From NCBI RefSeq assembly GCF_011045115.1, contig NZ_JAAKZG010000007.1, forward strand, positions 1-64,000: a stretch of 64,000 nucleotides of DNA, in the 5' to 3' direction. Origin of the DNA: Mesorhizobium zhangyense (GTDB lineage Bacteria; Pseudomonadota; Alphaproteobacteria; Rhizobiales; Rhizobiaceae). Positions 27,954 to 36,035 of the stretch are shown one piece after another (positions within the stretch are counted from its first letter, which is position 1; the number at the start of each line of letters is the position of its first letter). The notes under the pieces were generated by a model. It saw only the letters and a list, made by a program, of their open reading frames with translations. It was not told where the DNA came from and did not search any database. Both the position numbers and the translations under genes were made by a program.

Positions 27954-28429
27954 GCCGTCTCGACAGTTTCATCCGCCGAATGACCGCGCAGCGCGACATT
28001 CTCAATCATGTCTGCGTCGAGGTGGCAAAGACGGAAGGGCCGGTGATCGAGCTCGGCCTCGGCAATGGCCGGACCTTCAATCATCTACGCGAACGCCTGC
28101 CCGGACGTCGGATCGTTGCCTTCGACCGCAAGCTTGCCGCACATGCCAGCTCCATTCCCGACGCCGATAACCTCGTGCTCGGCGAAATCCGCGAGACGGC
28201 GAGCACTTTCGTCGGCATCGAAGCCGCACTCGTCCATGCCGATATCGGCACCGGCTATGAAGACCGCGATGCCGTTACGCTTACCTGGCTTCCCGATCTT
28301 TCCGCGCGGCTTCTGCGTCCCGGCGGCATCGCGGTAAGCGGCCTGCCGCTCGAACATCCGCAATTGCAGCAGCTTCCGCCGCCGCCTTCGGTGCCGGCCG
28401 ATCGTTATTTTATCTATCGGCGCGTGTAA
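27950..28429 (+). CDS. Small class I SAM-dependent methyltransferase-like protein
   Basis: A 159-residue cytoplasmic protein. ELGLGNGRTFNHL (about residues 34-46) is a good SAM-binding motif I, followed by the acidic strand end IVAFDRK and the later DLSARLLRPGGIAVSG, which matches the loop before the last strands of the fold. It overlaps lpsL by four bases, so it is translated with it. The substrate is unknown; a link to polysaccharide or lipid modification rests only on that coupling. It converges on the cyclase gene with 12 bases between. Confidence 0.78.
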   Translation: MSRLDSFIRRMTAQRDILNHVCVEVAKTEGPVIELGLGNGRTFNHLRERLPGRRIVAFDRKLAAHASSIPDADNLVLGEIRETASTFVGIEAALVHADIGTGYEDRDAVTLTWLPDLSARLLRPGGIAVSGLPLEHPQLQQLPPPPSVPADRYFIYRRV

Positions 28430-28441
28430 CGGCCCAAGGCT

Positions 28442-29860
28442 TCACGGGATCGTATAGACCGCTATCTCCCGCTCGATACCCCGCAGCGAGACGTCATGCG
28501 GTACCGGCGTCAGCGCGTTCCTGTGCAGCAGGTCGGCAGTGAGATTGTCGTCGACCACCGCGCCGGTGACGAAGATCGCCTGCGCGTTGGCAAGGTTCTG
28601 CACGCGCGAGGCGATGTTGACCGTCTGGCCGAAATAGTCCTGCCGCTCGTTCATCGACACGGCGATGCAGGGTCCGGCATGAACGCCGATCTTGAGCAGC
28701 AGGTCCTCGCGTCCACTCTTGTCGTTCAGCGCCCGCATGGCATCGCGCATCCTCAGCGCCGCCGCGATCGCCCGGTCCGGCGTCGGGAAAGTCGCCATCA
28801 CCGCATCGCCGATAGTCTTCACCACAGCACCTGCTTCCGCCGCCACGATCTCCTGCAAAACCTGAAAATGCGCGCGCACCATATCGAAGGCTGAAAGGTC
28901 GCCGACCCGTTCGTAAAGCTCGGTCGAGCCGCGCAGGTCGGTGAACAGGAATGTCAGGCTGGTGATCTTGAGGCGCTGGTCGACGTCGAGCGTATCCGTC
29001 CGGTAAAGATCGCGGAAAGTCTGGTTGGAGAGCAGGCGCTTGGCCGTCAGGAACGGCCGGCGCTTTCCCAGCATGCAATGCAGCTCGGCACCGGCAACGC
29101 AGACCGTCGGTAGGACGCGCGAGTCCGTGCGGTTTTCGAGCGCGATGCGCAGCGGTCCCGGCTGCATCTCCAGCATCTGGCTCTGGATATGGTCGCGGTC
29201 GAAGACCAGGGACAGGTTCCGGCGTTCCTTTGTCGGCTCGCCCTTCACATCGATGAACTGCGCTGAATGCGTGACCGGCTCGAAGACGATGACGAACTCG
29301 GCGGGAAGCTGGATGGTCAGCACGCCCTTCTCGCCGGGCTCCAGCTCGACATCCTCCAGCGCGAAGCTGGCCATGGCCTCCTCGAAATTCTCCTCGGGCA
29401 GGTCGACGCCGGACGCCCAGTAGATCTGGCGGAAATACTCCGTCACCGACAGTTGCTCGGGATTGTGCGCGGCGATCCGGCGAACCCTCGGGCTGACGGT
29501 GAACGTCACTTCCACCATTTCGTCGAGCGTCGGCGCATAGCCCTCCGAACACAGTGCGCAGGTGTATTCCTCCTTGCGCACGGTTTTCAGCGTGGCGTTG
29601 CTGTCGAGCACGCCGCCGCAGCCGGGGCACAGCACGTTCCAGGAAATATCGAAGATGCCTACCCGCGCCGCATGGAGAAAGGCGCCGATAACCCGCTCCT
29701 CGTCGAGGCCATGCTTGGCCGCGAAGGCCGGCGCATTGATACGGCAAAGCGCCCGATCCTCGCCCTCGGCGACGGTTTTCTTGATCGCGTCGATCGCCTG
29801 CGGATCGACATCGCTCGATTGCCGCAGAAGTGAGAACAGGTCTTGAACTTCATTCATCAT
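28442..29860 (-). CDS. Adenylate/guanylate cyclase with DUF5939 N-terminal region
   Basis: A 472-residue cytoplasmic protein. The N-terminal region (DUF5939 type) contains a zinc-ribbon-like pair CPGCG (78-82) and CALC (101-104). The class III cyclase domain begins near residue 298, with metal ligands Asp308 (FTDLRGS) and Asp352 (KTIGDAVMA). The adenine-selecting Lys348 is kept; Gln stands at the second specificity position (YFGQTVN). The transition-state Asn and Arg are present (VNIASR). It is therefore more canonical than the cyclase at 17941 and likely makes cAMP, although the Gln leaves some doubt. The start is the first of two ATG codons. A structured 198-base region separates it from the divergent membrane-protein gene. 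Confidence 0.9.
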   Translation of the reverse strand: MMNEVQDLFSLLRQSSDVDPQAIDAIKKTVAEGEDRALCRINAPAFAAKHGLDEERVIGAFLHAARVGIFDISWNVLCPGCGGVLDSNATLKTVRKEEYTCALCSEGYAPTLDEMVEVTFTVSPRVRRIAAHNPEQLSVTEYFRQIYWASGVDLPEENFEEAMASFALEDVELEPGEKGVLTIQLPAEFVIVFEPVTHSAQFIDVKGEPTKERRNLSLVFDRDHIQSQMLEMQPGPLRIALENRTDSRVLPTVCVAGAELHCMLGKRRPFLTAKRLLSNQTFRDLYRTDTLDVDQRLKITSLTFLFTDLRGSTELYERVGDLSAFDMVRAHFQVLQEIVAAEAGAVVKTIGDAVMATFPTPDRAIAAALRMRDAMRALNDKSGREDLLLKIGVHAGPCIAVSMNERQDYFGQTVNIASRVQNLANAQAIFVTGAVVDDNLTADLLHRNALTPVPHDVSLRGIEREIAVYTIP

Positions 29861-29964
29861 AGCGGCTCCGGATAATGCGCCCCCGGAACGTTGTCAGACC
29901 GATGCTCCGGTCACGGTCCTCTATTTTACTGCGAATCGGTCCATCCGGCCATTCGAATAGATGA

Positions 29965-30008
29965 GCCTGCTGACAGCCGAATTTGTATTCGGTGCATTTC
30001 CAGCAGGC
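29965..30008. promoter_or_regulatory. Nested inverted repeats in a divergent control region
   Basis: GCCTGCTG (29965-29972) pairs with CAGCAGGC (30001-30008), and inside it CCGAAT (29977-29982) pairs with ATTCGG (29987-29992) around TTGT. The structure lies between the cyclase gene and the membrane-protein gene. It could be a regulator site or an RNA hairpin in either leader. Confidence 0.35.
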
Positions 30009-30058
30009 GCAGGTGGTTCTATGCTGGCAGCGGGGCATAAATCATTGGGAATTTTCCC

Positions 30059-30880
30059 ATGCAGACATCCGACAACCCGCCATTTCCCGCGGCCCTGCGC
30101 CTTTTCTCGGCAGCCGTCATCATCGTCCTGATCGTCGGCGCCGGCCTGTTTTTCGCGCCTGCGCTGGTCAAGGCGCGCTGGCCATGGGCCGTCACCCCGT
30201 TCAACGCCCGCTTCCTCGGCGGTTTCTACACCACCGAAATGGTTGTGATGGCCGCACTTCTGGTGTGGAACCGCTGGTCGCCGGGCAGGCTCGTGCTGGT
30301 CATGGCCTTCATCTTCACGGTCATCGTGTCGGTCGCTTCCTTCATCAACTTCGGCTATTTCGATTTCGCGCGCAAAGCACCCTGGCTGTGGTTTGTCGTC
30401 TATCTGGCCTCGGTCGCGGTTTCAGGCTGGTTCCTATGGCGGTCCAGAGCGCGTCCTTCGGCCAAGGGGTTGACCTTGAACCCCGCATGGCGCGGCTACA
30501 TGCAGCTGGAATCGGCGATTCTTGGGTTCTATGGCGCTGGTCTGCTGTTGTTTCCCCTGACATTCAGCAGCTTCTGGCCATGGCCGATCGACGCTTTTCA
30601 CGCCCAGGTCTACAGCGCAATCTTCCTCGCCGGCGCGGGCGGCATCTATCTCGTCTGGAGAAGCGCGCCGCGCGAGGAACTGCTGGTGCTCGGCCTGGCG
30701 CAGCTCCTGATCGGCCTGTTTGCCATCATCGGCCTCACCATCACCGATGCCGCCGTACACAAGATAAACTGGTCCGCGACAGGAACATTGTGCTGGCTCG
30801 CCCTTTTCGGCTGGATCGGTGTCAGCGGCCTCTTCAAACTCTACGCAGCTTCCCGGCACCGCCCGCAACCGGCATCATAG
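30059..30880 (+). CDS. Unrecognised polytopic membrane protein
   Basis: A 273-residue integral membrane protein with about eight hydrophobic helices spread over its whole length (for example AAVIIVLIVGAGLFFAPAL, LVLVMAFIFTVIVSVASFI and LGLAQLLIGLFAIIGLTI). Short Arg-containing loops suggest alternating topology. I see no signal peptide, transporter signature or catalytic motif. It is divergent from the DUF5939 cyclase and lies upstream of a GNAT acetyltransferase with a 75-base gap. The function is unknown; the gene itself is well supported by length and codon pattern. Confidence 0.8.
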   Translation: MQTSDNPPFPAALRLFSAAVIIVLIVGAGLFFAPALVKARWPWAVTPFNARFLGGFYTTEMVVMAALLVWNRWSPGRLVLVMAFIFTVIVSVASFINFGYFDFARKAPWLWFVVYLASVAVSGWFLWRSRARPSAKGLTLNPAWRGYMQLESAILGFYGAGLLLFPLTFSSFWPWPIDAFHAQVYSAIFLAGAGGIYLVWRSAPREELLVLGLAQLLIGLFAIIGLTITDAAVHKINWSATGTLCWLALFGWIGVSGLFKLYAASRHRPQPAS

Positions 30881-30955
30881 ATTGCCAAGCCGACTGGATT
30901 TTGCGGCGATGTCCTGCGCATTGTGAAAACCTGATTTGCCAGCATCCGGGACGCC

Positions 30956-31480
30956 ATGACCACCGCGACATCTCCATCTTCCGAAAAAGCGCAGCCGCAG
31001 CTCCGGGCCGTCCGGCCAAGCGACGCTGAAGCGCTCTGCGCAATCTTCAACATGCCCGGCTTTCGCTGGGGCACACTGCGGATGCCGTTCGAGATGGTCG
31101 AGCAGGTGGAGCGGCGCATCGCCAAGTCCGGCCAGGAAACGACGTGGATCGTCGCCGAGGTGGATGGCAAGGTCGTCGGCGATGGCCGTCTCATCGGGCA
31201 AAGCTCGCCGCGCCGCGCTCATATCGGCGAGATCAATATCGGCCTTGATGACGCCTTTGTCGGCAAGGGCATAGGCTCGGCGATACTGGAGGCTTTGCTC
31301 GATGTTGCAGACAACTGGCGCGCCCTCAAGCGGGTCGAGCTGACCGTCTATGCCGACAACGAACCGGCCATACGGCTTTACACGCGCCACGGCTTCGAGG
31401 TCGAAGGCAGGCATGTGAAGGCGGGCTTCACCGATGGAGAATACCACGACCTCCTGGCCATGGCGCGGCTGCGGTTCTGA
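30956..31480 (+). CDS. GNAT family N-acetyltransferase
   Basis: A 174-residue cytoplasmic acetyltransferase that would transfer acetyl from acetyl-CoA to an amine. The fold is recognisable from the start LRAVRPSDAEALCAIFN, the central strand GEINIGLDDAFVGKGIGSAIL, which contains the acetyl-CoA pyrophosphate loop (usually R/QxxGxG/A, here VGKGIG), and the ending LTVYADNEPAIRLYTRHGFE. This last element is close to phosphinothricin or spermidine acetyltransferase-like members. The substrate is not readable. It is the last gene before the control region of the catabolic operon. Confidence 0.88.
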   Translation: MTTATSPSSEKAQPQLRAVRPSDAEALCAIFNMPGFRWGTLRMPFEMVEQVERRIAKSGQETTWIVAEVDGKVVGDGRLIGQSSPRRAHIGEINIGLDDAFVGKGIGSAILEALLDVADNWRALKRVELTVYADNEPAIRLYTRHGFEVEGRHVKAGFTDGEYHDLLAMARLRF

Positions 31481-31501
31481 AACCACCGTCAGCCAGAACT
31501 G

Positions 31502-31553
31502 TTTAGCAAAACTAACGGTTCGTCCTGAGTTTCTAAATTGTGCTAATTTGGCA
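31502..31553 (+). promoter_or_regulatory. Predicted LysR-type operator upstream of the catabolic operon
   Basis: Three blocks, TTTAGC (31502-31507), ACTAACG (31511-31517) and GCTAAT plus TGGCA (31542-31553), recur with identical spacing at 38768-38819, just upstream of the LysR regulator gene. TTAG-N5-CTAA at 31503-31515 is a T-N11-A dyad of the LysR kind, and CTAAT is the core known for E. coli GcvA, to whose family the regulator belongs. The site lies about 245 bases upstream of the ATG at 31797, so the operon should have a long leader. The remaining bases 31554-31796 show no other clear signal. Confidence 0.7.
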
Positions 31554-31796
31554 AGCCTCTTAAGGTCCGTCCATAAGCAGCGCGTGAAAAGCTGCCTGCG
31601 CAGGCGATCCGGCCATCGCATGTGCGGAGGAAACAGAGCCGGCAAGCATCAGTCCAGATAGCGGGCAGCGTCTTCAAGACGCCGAGCCTGGCATGAAAGT
31701 CGTGACCTGAACGGCAGGCGGCGCGGTGCCCGTTTGCCGGAGCGTTGAAACGCGCCCGCAACCGACCATCAACCCAATCCTCCCAAGGACCAGACC

Positions 31797-33155
31797 ATGA
31801 ATCTTTCGACCTTGCTCCAAGCCCGCGCCGCCAAAGGCCGGCCCGTCCGCGTCGGCCTGATCGGCGCCGGCAAATTCGGCTCGATGGTGCTCGCACAGGC
31901 GCAGCGCATCGAAGGCTTTCACATGGTCGCGGTGGCCGACCTCAATGTCGGCAAGGCGCGCGAATCGTTTGATCGCGTCGGCTGGCCGAAGGAGCGCTAC
32001 TCCGCCACCAGTGCCGCGGACGCGGTGAAGAACGGCACCACCTTCGTCACCGACGACGTCAATGCACTGCTTGCCTGCGGCGAGATCGAATGTGTCATCG
32101 AGGCGACCGGCCATCCTCTCGCCGGCGCCCGCCATGCCCTCAGTGCCATCGAGCACAACAAGCACGTCGTCATGGTCAATGTCGAAGCCGATGTCATGGT
32201 CGGGCCGATCCTGGCCGAGAAGGCGCGCGCCAAGGGCCTTGTCTACTCGATGGCCTATGGCGACCAGCCGGCGCTGATCTGCGAACTGGTCGACTGGGCA
32301 CGCGCCACCGGCTTCGAGATTACGGCTGCCGGCAAGGGCATGAATTTCGAGCCGCGCTACCGCTATTCGACACCGGACACGGTTTGGGGCTTCTTCGGCT
32401 GGACTGAAGAAGAGGTCGCCAAGGGCGACTTCAATCCGAAGATGTACAACTCCTTCACCGACGGCACCAAGGCAGCCATCGAAATGGCGGCGGTCGCCAA
32501 CGGTACCGGTCTCGACTGCCCGGATGACGGCCTCGCCTTCCCGCCTTCGGGCCTGCACGATCTGGCGAAAGTGTTCCGCCCGGCCGCCGATGGCGGGCGC
32601 ATGGCCCGCTCGGGTCTGGTCGATATCGCCGCCAGCCAGGAGCCGGACGGCCGCGAAGTCGTCAACAACATCCGCTACGGCGTCTTCGTCACCTTCAAGG
32701 CGCACAATGAATATGCCCGCGCCTGTTTCAAGCAGTATGGCCTGCTGACCGACCCGTCCGGCTGGTATGCCTCGATGTGGCGTCCGTTTCACATTATCGG
32801 GCTGGAAACCTCCGTCAGCGTGCTTTCGGCGGTCCTGCGCGGCGAAGCCACCGGTACCTCCAAGGAATTCCGCGGCGATGCCGTCGCCACCGCCAAGAAG
32901 GACATGCAGCCCGGCGAAATGCTCGACGGCGAGGGCGGTTTTGCCGTATGGGCCAATGCCATACCGGCGACCCGCAGCCTCGACCTGCGCGCCCTGCCGA
33001 TCGGCCTGGCCCACAATGTCAAGCTCAAGCGGCCGATCAAGAAGGATCAGATCGTCAGCTTCGACGATGTCGAACTGGTCAGCGATCTCGACGTGGTCAA
33101 GCTTCGCCGGGACATGGAAGACAGCTTCCGGCCCGGCAAGAGCGTCGCGGCCTGA
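31797..33155 (+). CDS. NAD(P)-dependent oxidoreductase with C-terminal SAF domain
   Basis: A 452-residue cytoplasmic protein. Residues 15-130 form a Rossmann domain (VRVGLIGAGKFGSMVLAQ) similar to homoserine dehydrogenase/Gfo-Idh-MocA-like proteins. The central part holds a conserved acidic and aromatic region, and the last 70-80 residues form a SAF-type domain (LRALPIGLAHNVKLKRPIKKDQIVSFDDV), as in proteins often misnamed FlgA-like. The family is usually found in sugar-acid or polyol catabolic clusters. It is the first gene of an operon with a TRAP transporter, so it probably acts on the imported compound. The reaction is not established. Confidence 0.85.
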   Translation: MNLSTLLQARAAKGRPVRVGLIGAGKFGSMVLAQAQRIEGFHMVAVADLNVGKARESFDRVGWPKERYSATSAADAVKNGTTFVTDDVNALLACGEIECVIEATGHPLAGARHALSAIEHNKHVVMVNVEADVMVGPILAEKARAKGLVYSMAYGDQPALICELVDWARATGFEITAAGKGMNFEPRYRYSTPDTVWGFFGWTEEEVAKGDFNPKMYNSFTDGTKAAIEMAAVANGTGLDCPDDGLAFPPSGLHDLAKVFRPAADGGRMARSGLVDIAASQEPDGREVVNNIRYGVFVTFKAHNEYARACFKQYGLLTDPSGWYASMWRPFHIIGLETSVSVLSAVLRGEATGTSKEFRGDAVATAKKDMQPGEMLDGEGGFAVWANAIPATRSLDLRALPIGLAHNVKLKRPIKKDQIVSFDDVELVSDLDVVKLRRDMEDSFRPGKSVAA

Positions 33156-33181
33156 GGCGGCAAGATCGGGGAGGATCGAAA

Positions 33182-33490
33182 GTGAATACGGCAAAGGCAT
33201 TCGTCGTCATCGCGGAATTCCGGGTGAAGCCTGGAAAGATGGATGCCTTTCTCGAGGCGGCCCTCGACGATGCGCGCCATTCGGTGGCCGATGAGCCCGG
33301 ATGCCGTCAGTTCGACGTCATCCGGCCGGAGGGCTCCGACGATACGGTCGTCTTCTACGAGGTCTATGACAGCCGCGCCGATTTCGATGCCCATCTGGAA
33401 ACGCCGCATCTGGGCCGGTTCCGTGACGCCTTTCCACCACTGATCGTGGTGGAGCTTCCGCCGCGCTTTTCCGAACGGCAGCATCCATGA
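33182..33490 (+). CDS. Antibiotic-biosynthesis-monooxygenase (ABM) fold protein
   Basis: A 102-residue dimeric alpha-beta barrel protein of the YgiN/LsrG type. The typical landmarks are FVVIAEFRVKPGKMDAFLEA, DEPGCRQFDVIRP and FYEVYDSRADFDAHLETPH. Members act as small cofactor-free oxygenases or as isomerases of phosphorylated carbohydrate intermediates. I choose the GTG start at 33182 behind GGGAGG; the much longer frame upstream is a shadow of the previous gene. The stop overlaps the next start as ATGA, so it is coupled to the dehydrogenase. In this context a role as an isomerase or scavenging enzyme in sugar-acid catabolism is plausible. Confidence 0.88.
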   Translation: MNTAKAFVVIAEFRVKPGKMDAFLEAALDDARHSVADEPGCRQFDVIRPEGSDDTVVFYEVYDSRADFDAHLETPHLGRFRDAFPPLIVVELPPRFSERQHP

Positions 33491-34392
33491 TGCAAACCGG
33501 ACGCAGGATCGGCTTCGTCGGCACCGGCATCATGGGTGGGCACATGGCGCGCCGGTTGGCCGAGGCCGGTTTCACTGTCACGGCCTGGAACCGCACGGCG
33601 CAAAAGGCCGAGGCCCTGAAGGGGCAGGGCGTTTTGATCGGTGCCTCGGCCACCGACACAGCGCGGGATGCCGATGCCGTCATCTGCATGCTGAGTTCCG
33701 GCCCGGTCTGCGATGAGGTTCTGCTGGGGCAGGGCGGTGTCATCGCGGCGATGAAGCCGGGCGCGACGCTTGTCGTCATGAGCTCCATTCCCGTCGAAAC
33801 GGCGCAGGCTCAGGCGGTTGCTGCCGCCGAATACGGCGTCCGCTATATCGACGCGCCGGTTTCCGGCGGTGAGAAGGGAGCGCGCGAAGGCACGCTCGCC
33901 ATTATGGCCGGCGGAGAAACGGAAGCAGTCGAGGCGATGCGGCCGCTGTTCGCACCGCTTGGCCGCCTCACTCATGTCGGCCCCGCCGGTGCCGGCGAAC
34001 TCACCAAGCTCGCCAATCAGTTGATCGTCGCGTCTAACATCTGCGCTGTCGCCGAAGCACTCACCCTGGCCAAACGTGGCGGCGCCGACCCGGCCCGCGT
34101 GCGCGAGGCGCTGCTCGGCGGCTTTGCCGATTCCACCGTGCTGAAGCAGCACGCGCTGCGCATGGTCGAGAGTGATTTTACGCCCGGTGGCCCCGCAAAA
34201 TATCAGGTCAAGGACACGTCGACCGCGCTCTCCCTTGCCCGCGCGCATGGGCTGACATTGCCGGTGGCGGAGAATGTGGACCGCCTCTTCCAGGCGATGG
34301 TGGAAAATGGCGACGGCGACCTCGACCACAGCGCCGTTATCCTGGAACTGGAACGCATGAATTCTGGCGGAGGCACTCGCCCCGCCGAATAG
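33487..34392 (+). CDS. Beta-hydroxyacid dehydrogenase (3-hydroxyisobutyrate/tartronate-semialdehyde type)
   Basis: A 301-residue NAD(P)-dependent enzyme of the family that contains GarR/GlxR, 3-hydroxyisobutyrate dehydrogenase and L-threonate 2-dehydrogenase. Visible motifs: the N-terminal GFVGTGIMGGHMARRL, the substrate loop DAPVSGGEKGAREGTLAIM and the catalytic Lys in GAGELTKLANQ. The length is standard. It overlaps the ABM gene by four bases and precedes the TRAP binding-protein gene by 34 bases. Oxidation of an imported hydroxy acid or reduction of a semialdehyde intermediate are both possible. Confidence 0.9.
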   Translation: MMQTGRRIGFVGTGIMGGHMARRLAEAGFTVTAWNRTAQKAEALKGQGVLIGASATDTARDADAVICMLSSGPVCDEVLLGQGGVIAAMKPGATLVVMSSIPVETAQAQAVAAAEYGVRYIDAPVSGGEKGAREGTLAIMAGGETEAVEAMRPLFAPLGRLTHVGPAGAGELTKLANQLIVASNICAVAEALTLAKRGGADPARVREALLGGFADSTVLKQHALRMVESDFTPGGPAKYQVKDTSTALSLARAHGLTLPVAENVDRLFQAMVENGDGDLDHSAVILELERMNSGGGTRPAE

Positions 34393-34426
34393 GGACATCT
34401 TTAGGACTACAGTGGAGGAGAATAAA

Positions 34427-35425
34427 ATGAAGCACCTTTCGATACGCGGCCTGCTGACTGCAGCCGCAATGTTCGTCGCAACCGCAGCTCACGCCGGCGC
34501 GACGCTGACGTTGTCTACGCCCGATCCCGACGGTTCGGAGATCACGGTTGCCGCCAATAAATTCGCCGAGCTGGTCGCCGCCAAAACCAATGGCGAGGTC
34601 ACGGTAAAAGTGTTTCCGAACGGAACGCTCTACGGCGGCGATCCATCGGCTGCGGTGAAGCAGCTGGCCGGCGGTTCGCTCGACATGCTGGTTCTGGCGA
34701 CATCGCTCTATGCCAATTTCAACCCGAAATTCTCGGCCATCTCGATCCCCTATCTGTTCGACGATGAGGCGCAGCTTCGCACCTATCTCGCCGGCGAGCA
34801 GGGCCAGGAGCTGATTTCCGATCTTAACAACATCGGCATCAAGGGCATCAATTTGTGGACGCGCCCCTTCCGCCAGATGACCAATTCGCGCCATGCGATC
34901 GAGAAGCCGGCCGATCTCGCCGGCATGAAGTTCCGCGTGCCCAACAACCCGCTCTGGGTCGAGTTTTTCAAGAAGCTTGGCGCCGCACCGACGCCGATGG
35001 CTTTCGCCGAAGTCTACAATGCCTTGCAGTTAAAGGTCGTCGACGGCCAGGAAAACCCGATCAACGTGCCGGTCAGCGCCAAGTTCTACGAGGTGCAGAA
35101 ATACGTCTCGATCACCAACCACATGGCTGATGGCTGGGTGCTCGGCATCAACCCGGCCAAGTATGATGCGCTGAGCGACGCAGAAAAGGCCGCCCTCACC
35201 GAGGCCGCCAAGGAAGCCGAAGCCTGGAAGGTCGAGAACGATGCGGCAACCGCCGATTCCTCGATTGCCGAACTCGAAAAGCACGGCATGCAGACCAACC
35301 GCCTGACGCCCGAGCAGCAGCAGGCCTTCGTCGCGGTCTCGAAGGAGCTGTTCCCGGTCTTCGCCGGCCTCGTCAAGGACCAGGCTTTCTTCGACAAGAC
35401 GGTCGCGGCTGTCGGCAAGCAGTAG
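34427..35425 (+). CDS. TRAP transporter solute-binding protein, DctP family
   Basis: A 332-residue periplasmic binding protein for an organic acid. The N terminus MKHLSIRGLLTAAAMFVATAAHAG is a clear Sec signal peptide. The mature protein has LAGMKFRVPNNPLW, whose Arg usually binds the carboxylate of the ligand, and ALQLKVVDGQENP, both family hallmarks. I start at ATG 34427 behind GGAGGAG; an in-frame GTG at 34412 would include that site and is rejected. A 26-base hairpin follows the stop, as often occurs after binding-protein genes that need high expression. Confidence 0.93.
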   Translation: MKHLSIRGLLTAAAMFVATAAHAGATLTLSTPDPDGSEITVAANKFAELVAAKTNGEVTVKVFPNGTLYGGDPSAAVKQLAGGSLDMLVLATSLYANFNPKFSAISIPYLFDDEAQLRTYLAGEQGQELISDLNNIGIKGINLWTRPFRQMTNSRHAIEKPADLAGMKFRVPNNPLWVEFFKKLGAAPTPMAFAEVYNALQLKVVDGQENPINVPVSAKFYEVQKYVSITNHMADGWVLGINPAKYDALSDAEKAALTEAAKEAEAWKVENDAATADSSIAELEKHGMQTNRLTPEQQQAFVAVSKELFPVFAGLVKDQAFFDKTVAAVGKQ

Positions 35426-35438
35426 TAAACCCGGTTGA

Positions 35439-35464
35439 CCGGACCTGCCACCAGGCGGGTCCGG
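35439..35464 (+). terminator. Intercistronic hairpin after the TRAP binding-protein gene
   Basis: CCGGACCTGCC (35439-35449) pairs with GGCGGGTCCGG (35454-35464), with one G-U pair and an ACCA loop. No U-run follows, and the next ribosome-binding site (GGGAGGAG) comes immediately. It probably stabilises the upstream mRNA or attenuates transcription into the membrane genes. Confidence 0.55.
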
Positions 35465-35480
35465 AAAGGGAGGAGCCGTC

Positions 35481-36035
35481 ATGGCCCACAACACATCCAC
35501 TTTCGGCAAGATCGTCACGCTGTTGACCGATGTGGCCGCCGGCATTGCAGTCTTCGGCGTTCTCGTCGTCGTGCTTTTGCAGGTGTCCAGCCGCCTCCTC
35601 GGCGTGCCGGTCTCCTGGACCGAGGAGGCCACCCGCTACCTCTTCGTCTGGATGATCTTTCTCGGCCTGTCCGCCGGCTTCCGCACCGTCGAGACCGCGC
35701 GCGTCACCGTCTTCATAGGTGCGGTGCCCGGCCTGTTCCGGCGCTTGGCGGTGCCGATCTACGTCGTTTCCTCCGTCCTGTTTTTCATCCTCACGGGCTG
35801 GACCGGCATCACGCTGGTCAAGCAGCAGCTGATGATGAACGAGACTGCGGCAACCCTCGCCATTCCCATGTGGATCATCGGCATCATCATGCCGGTTTCG
35901 GCAGTGCTCGCCATCCTGGCCATCATCGAATCGCTGCGCACGCGGCGTGACCTGATCGCCTTGCCCGAAGATGGGTTTCCGGCAATCCGAACCGAAGACG
36001 CCGACGTCGTCACCAATGCAGGAAAGCCATCATGA
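35481..36035 (+). CDS. TRAP transporter small permease, DctQ family
   Basis: A 184-residue inner-membrane protein with four predicted helices. The characteristic motif is SWTEEATRYLFVWMIFLGLSAG, followed by the short loop VTVFIGAVP. It forms the transport complex with the large permease at 36032 and receives substrate from the binding protein at 34427. The start follows GGGAGGAG, and the stop overlaps the next start as ATGA. Confidence 0.93.
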   Translation: MAHNTSTFGKIVTLLTDVAAGIAVFGVLVVVLLQVSSRLLGVPVSWTEEATRYLFVWMIFLGLSAGFRTVETARVTVFIGAVPGLFRRLAVPIYVVSSVLFFILTGWTGITLVKQQLMMNETAATLAIPMWIIGIIMPVSAVLAILAIIESLRTRRDLIALPEDGFPAIRTEDADVVTNAGKPS

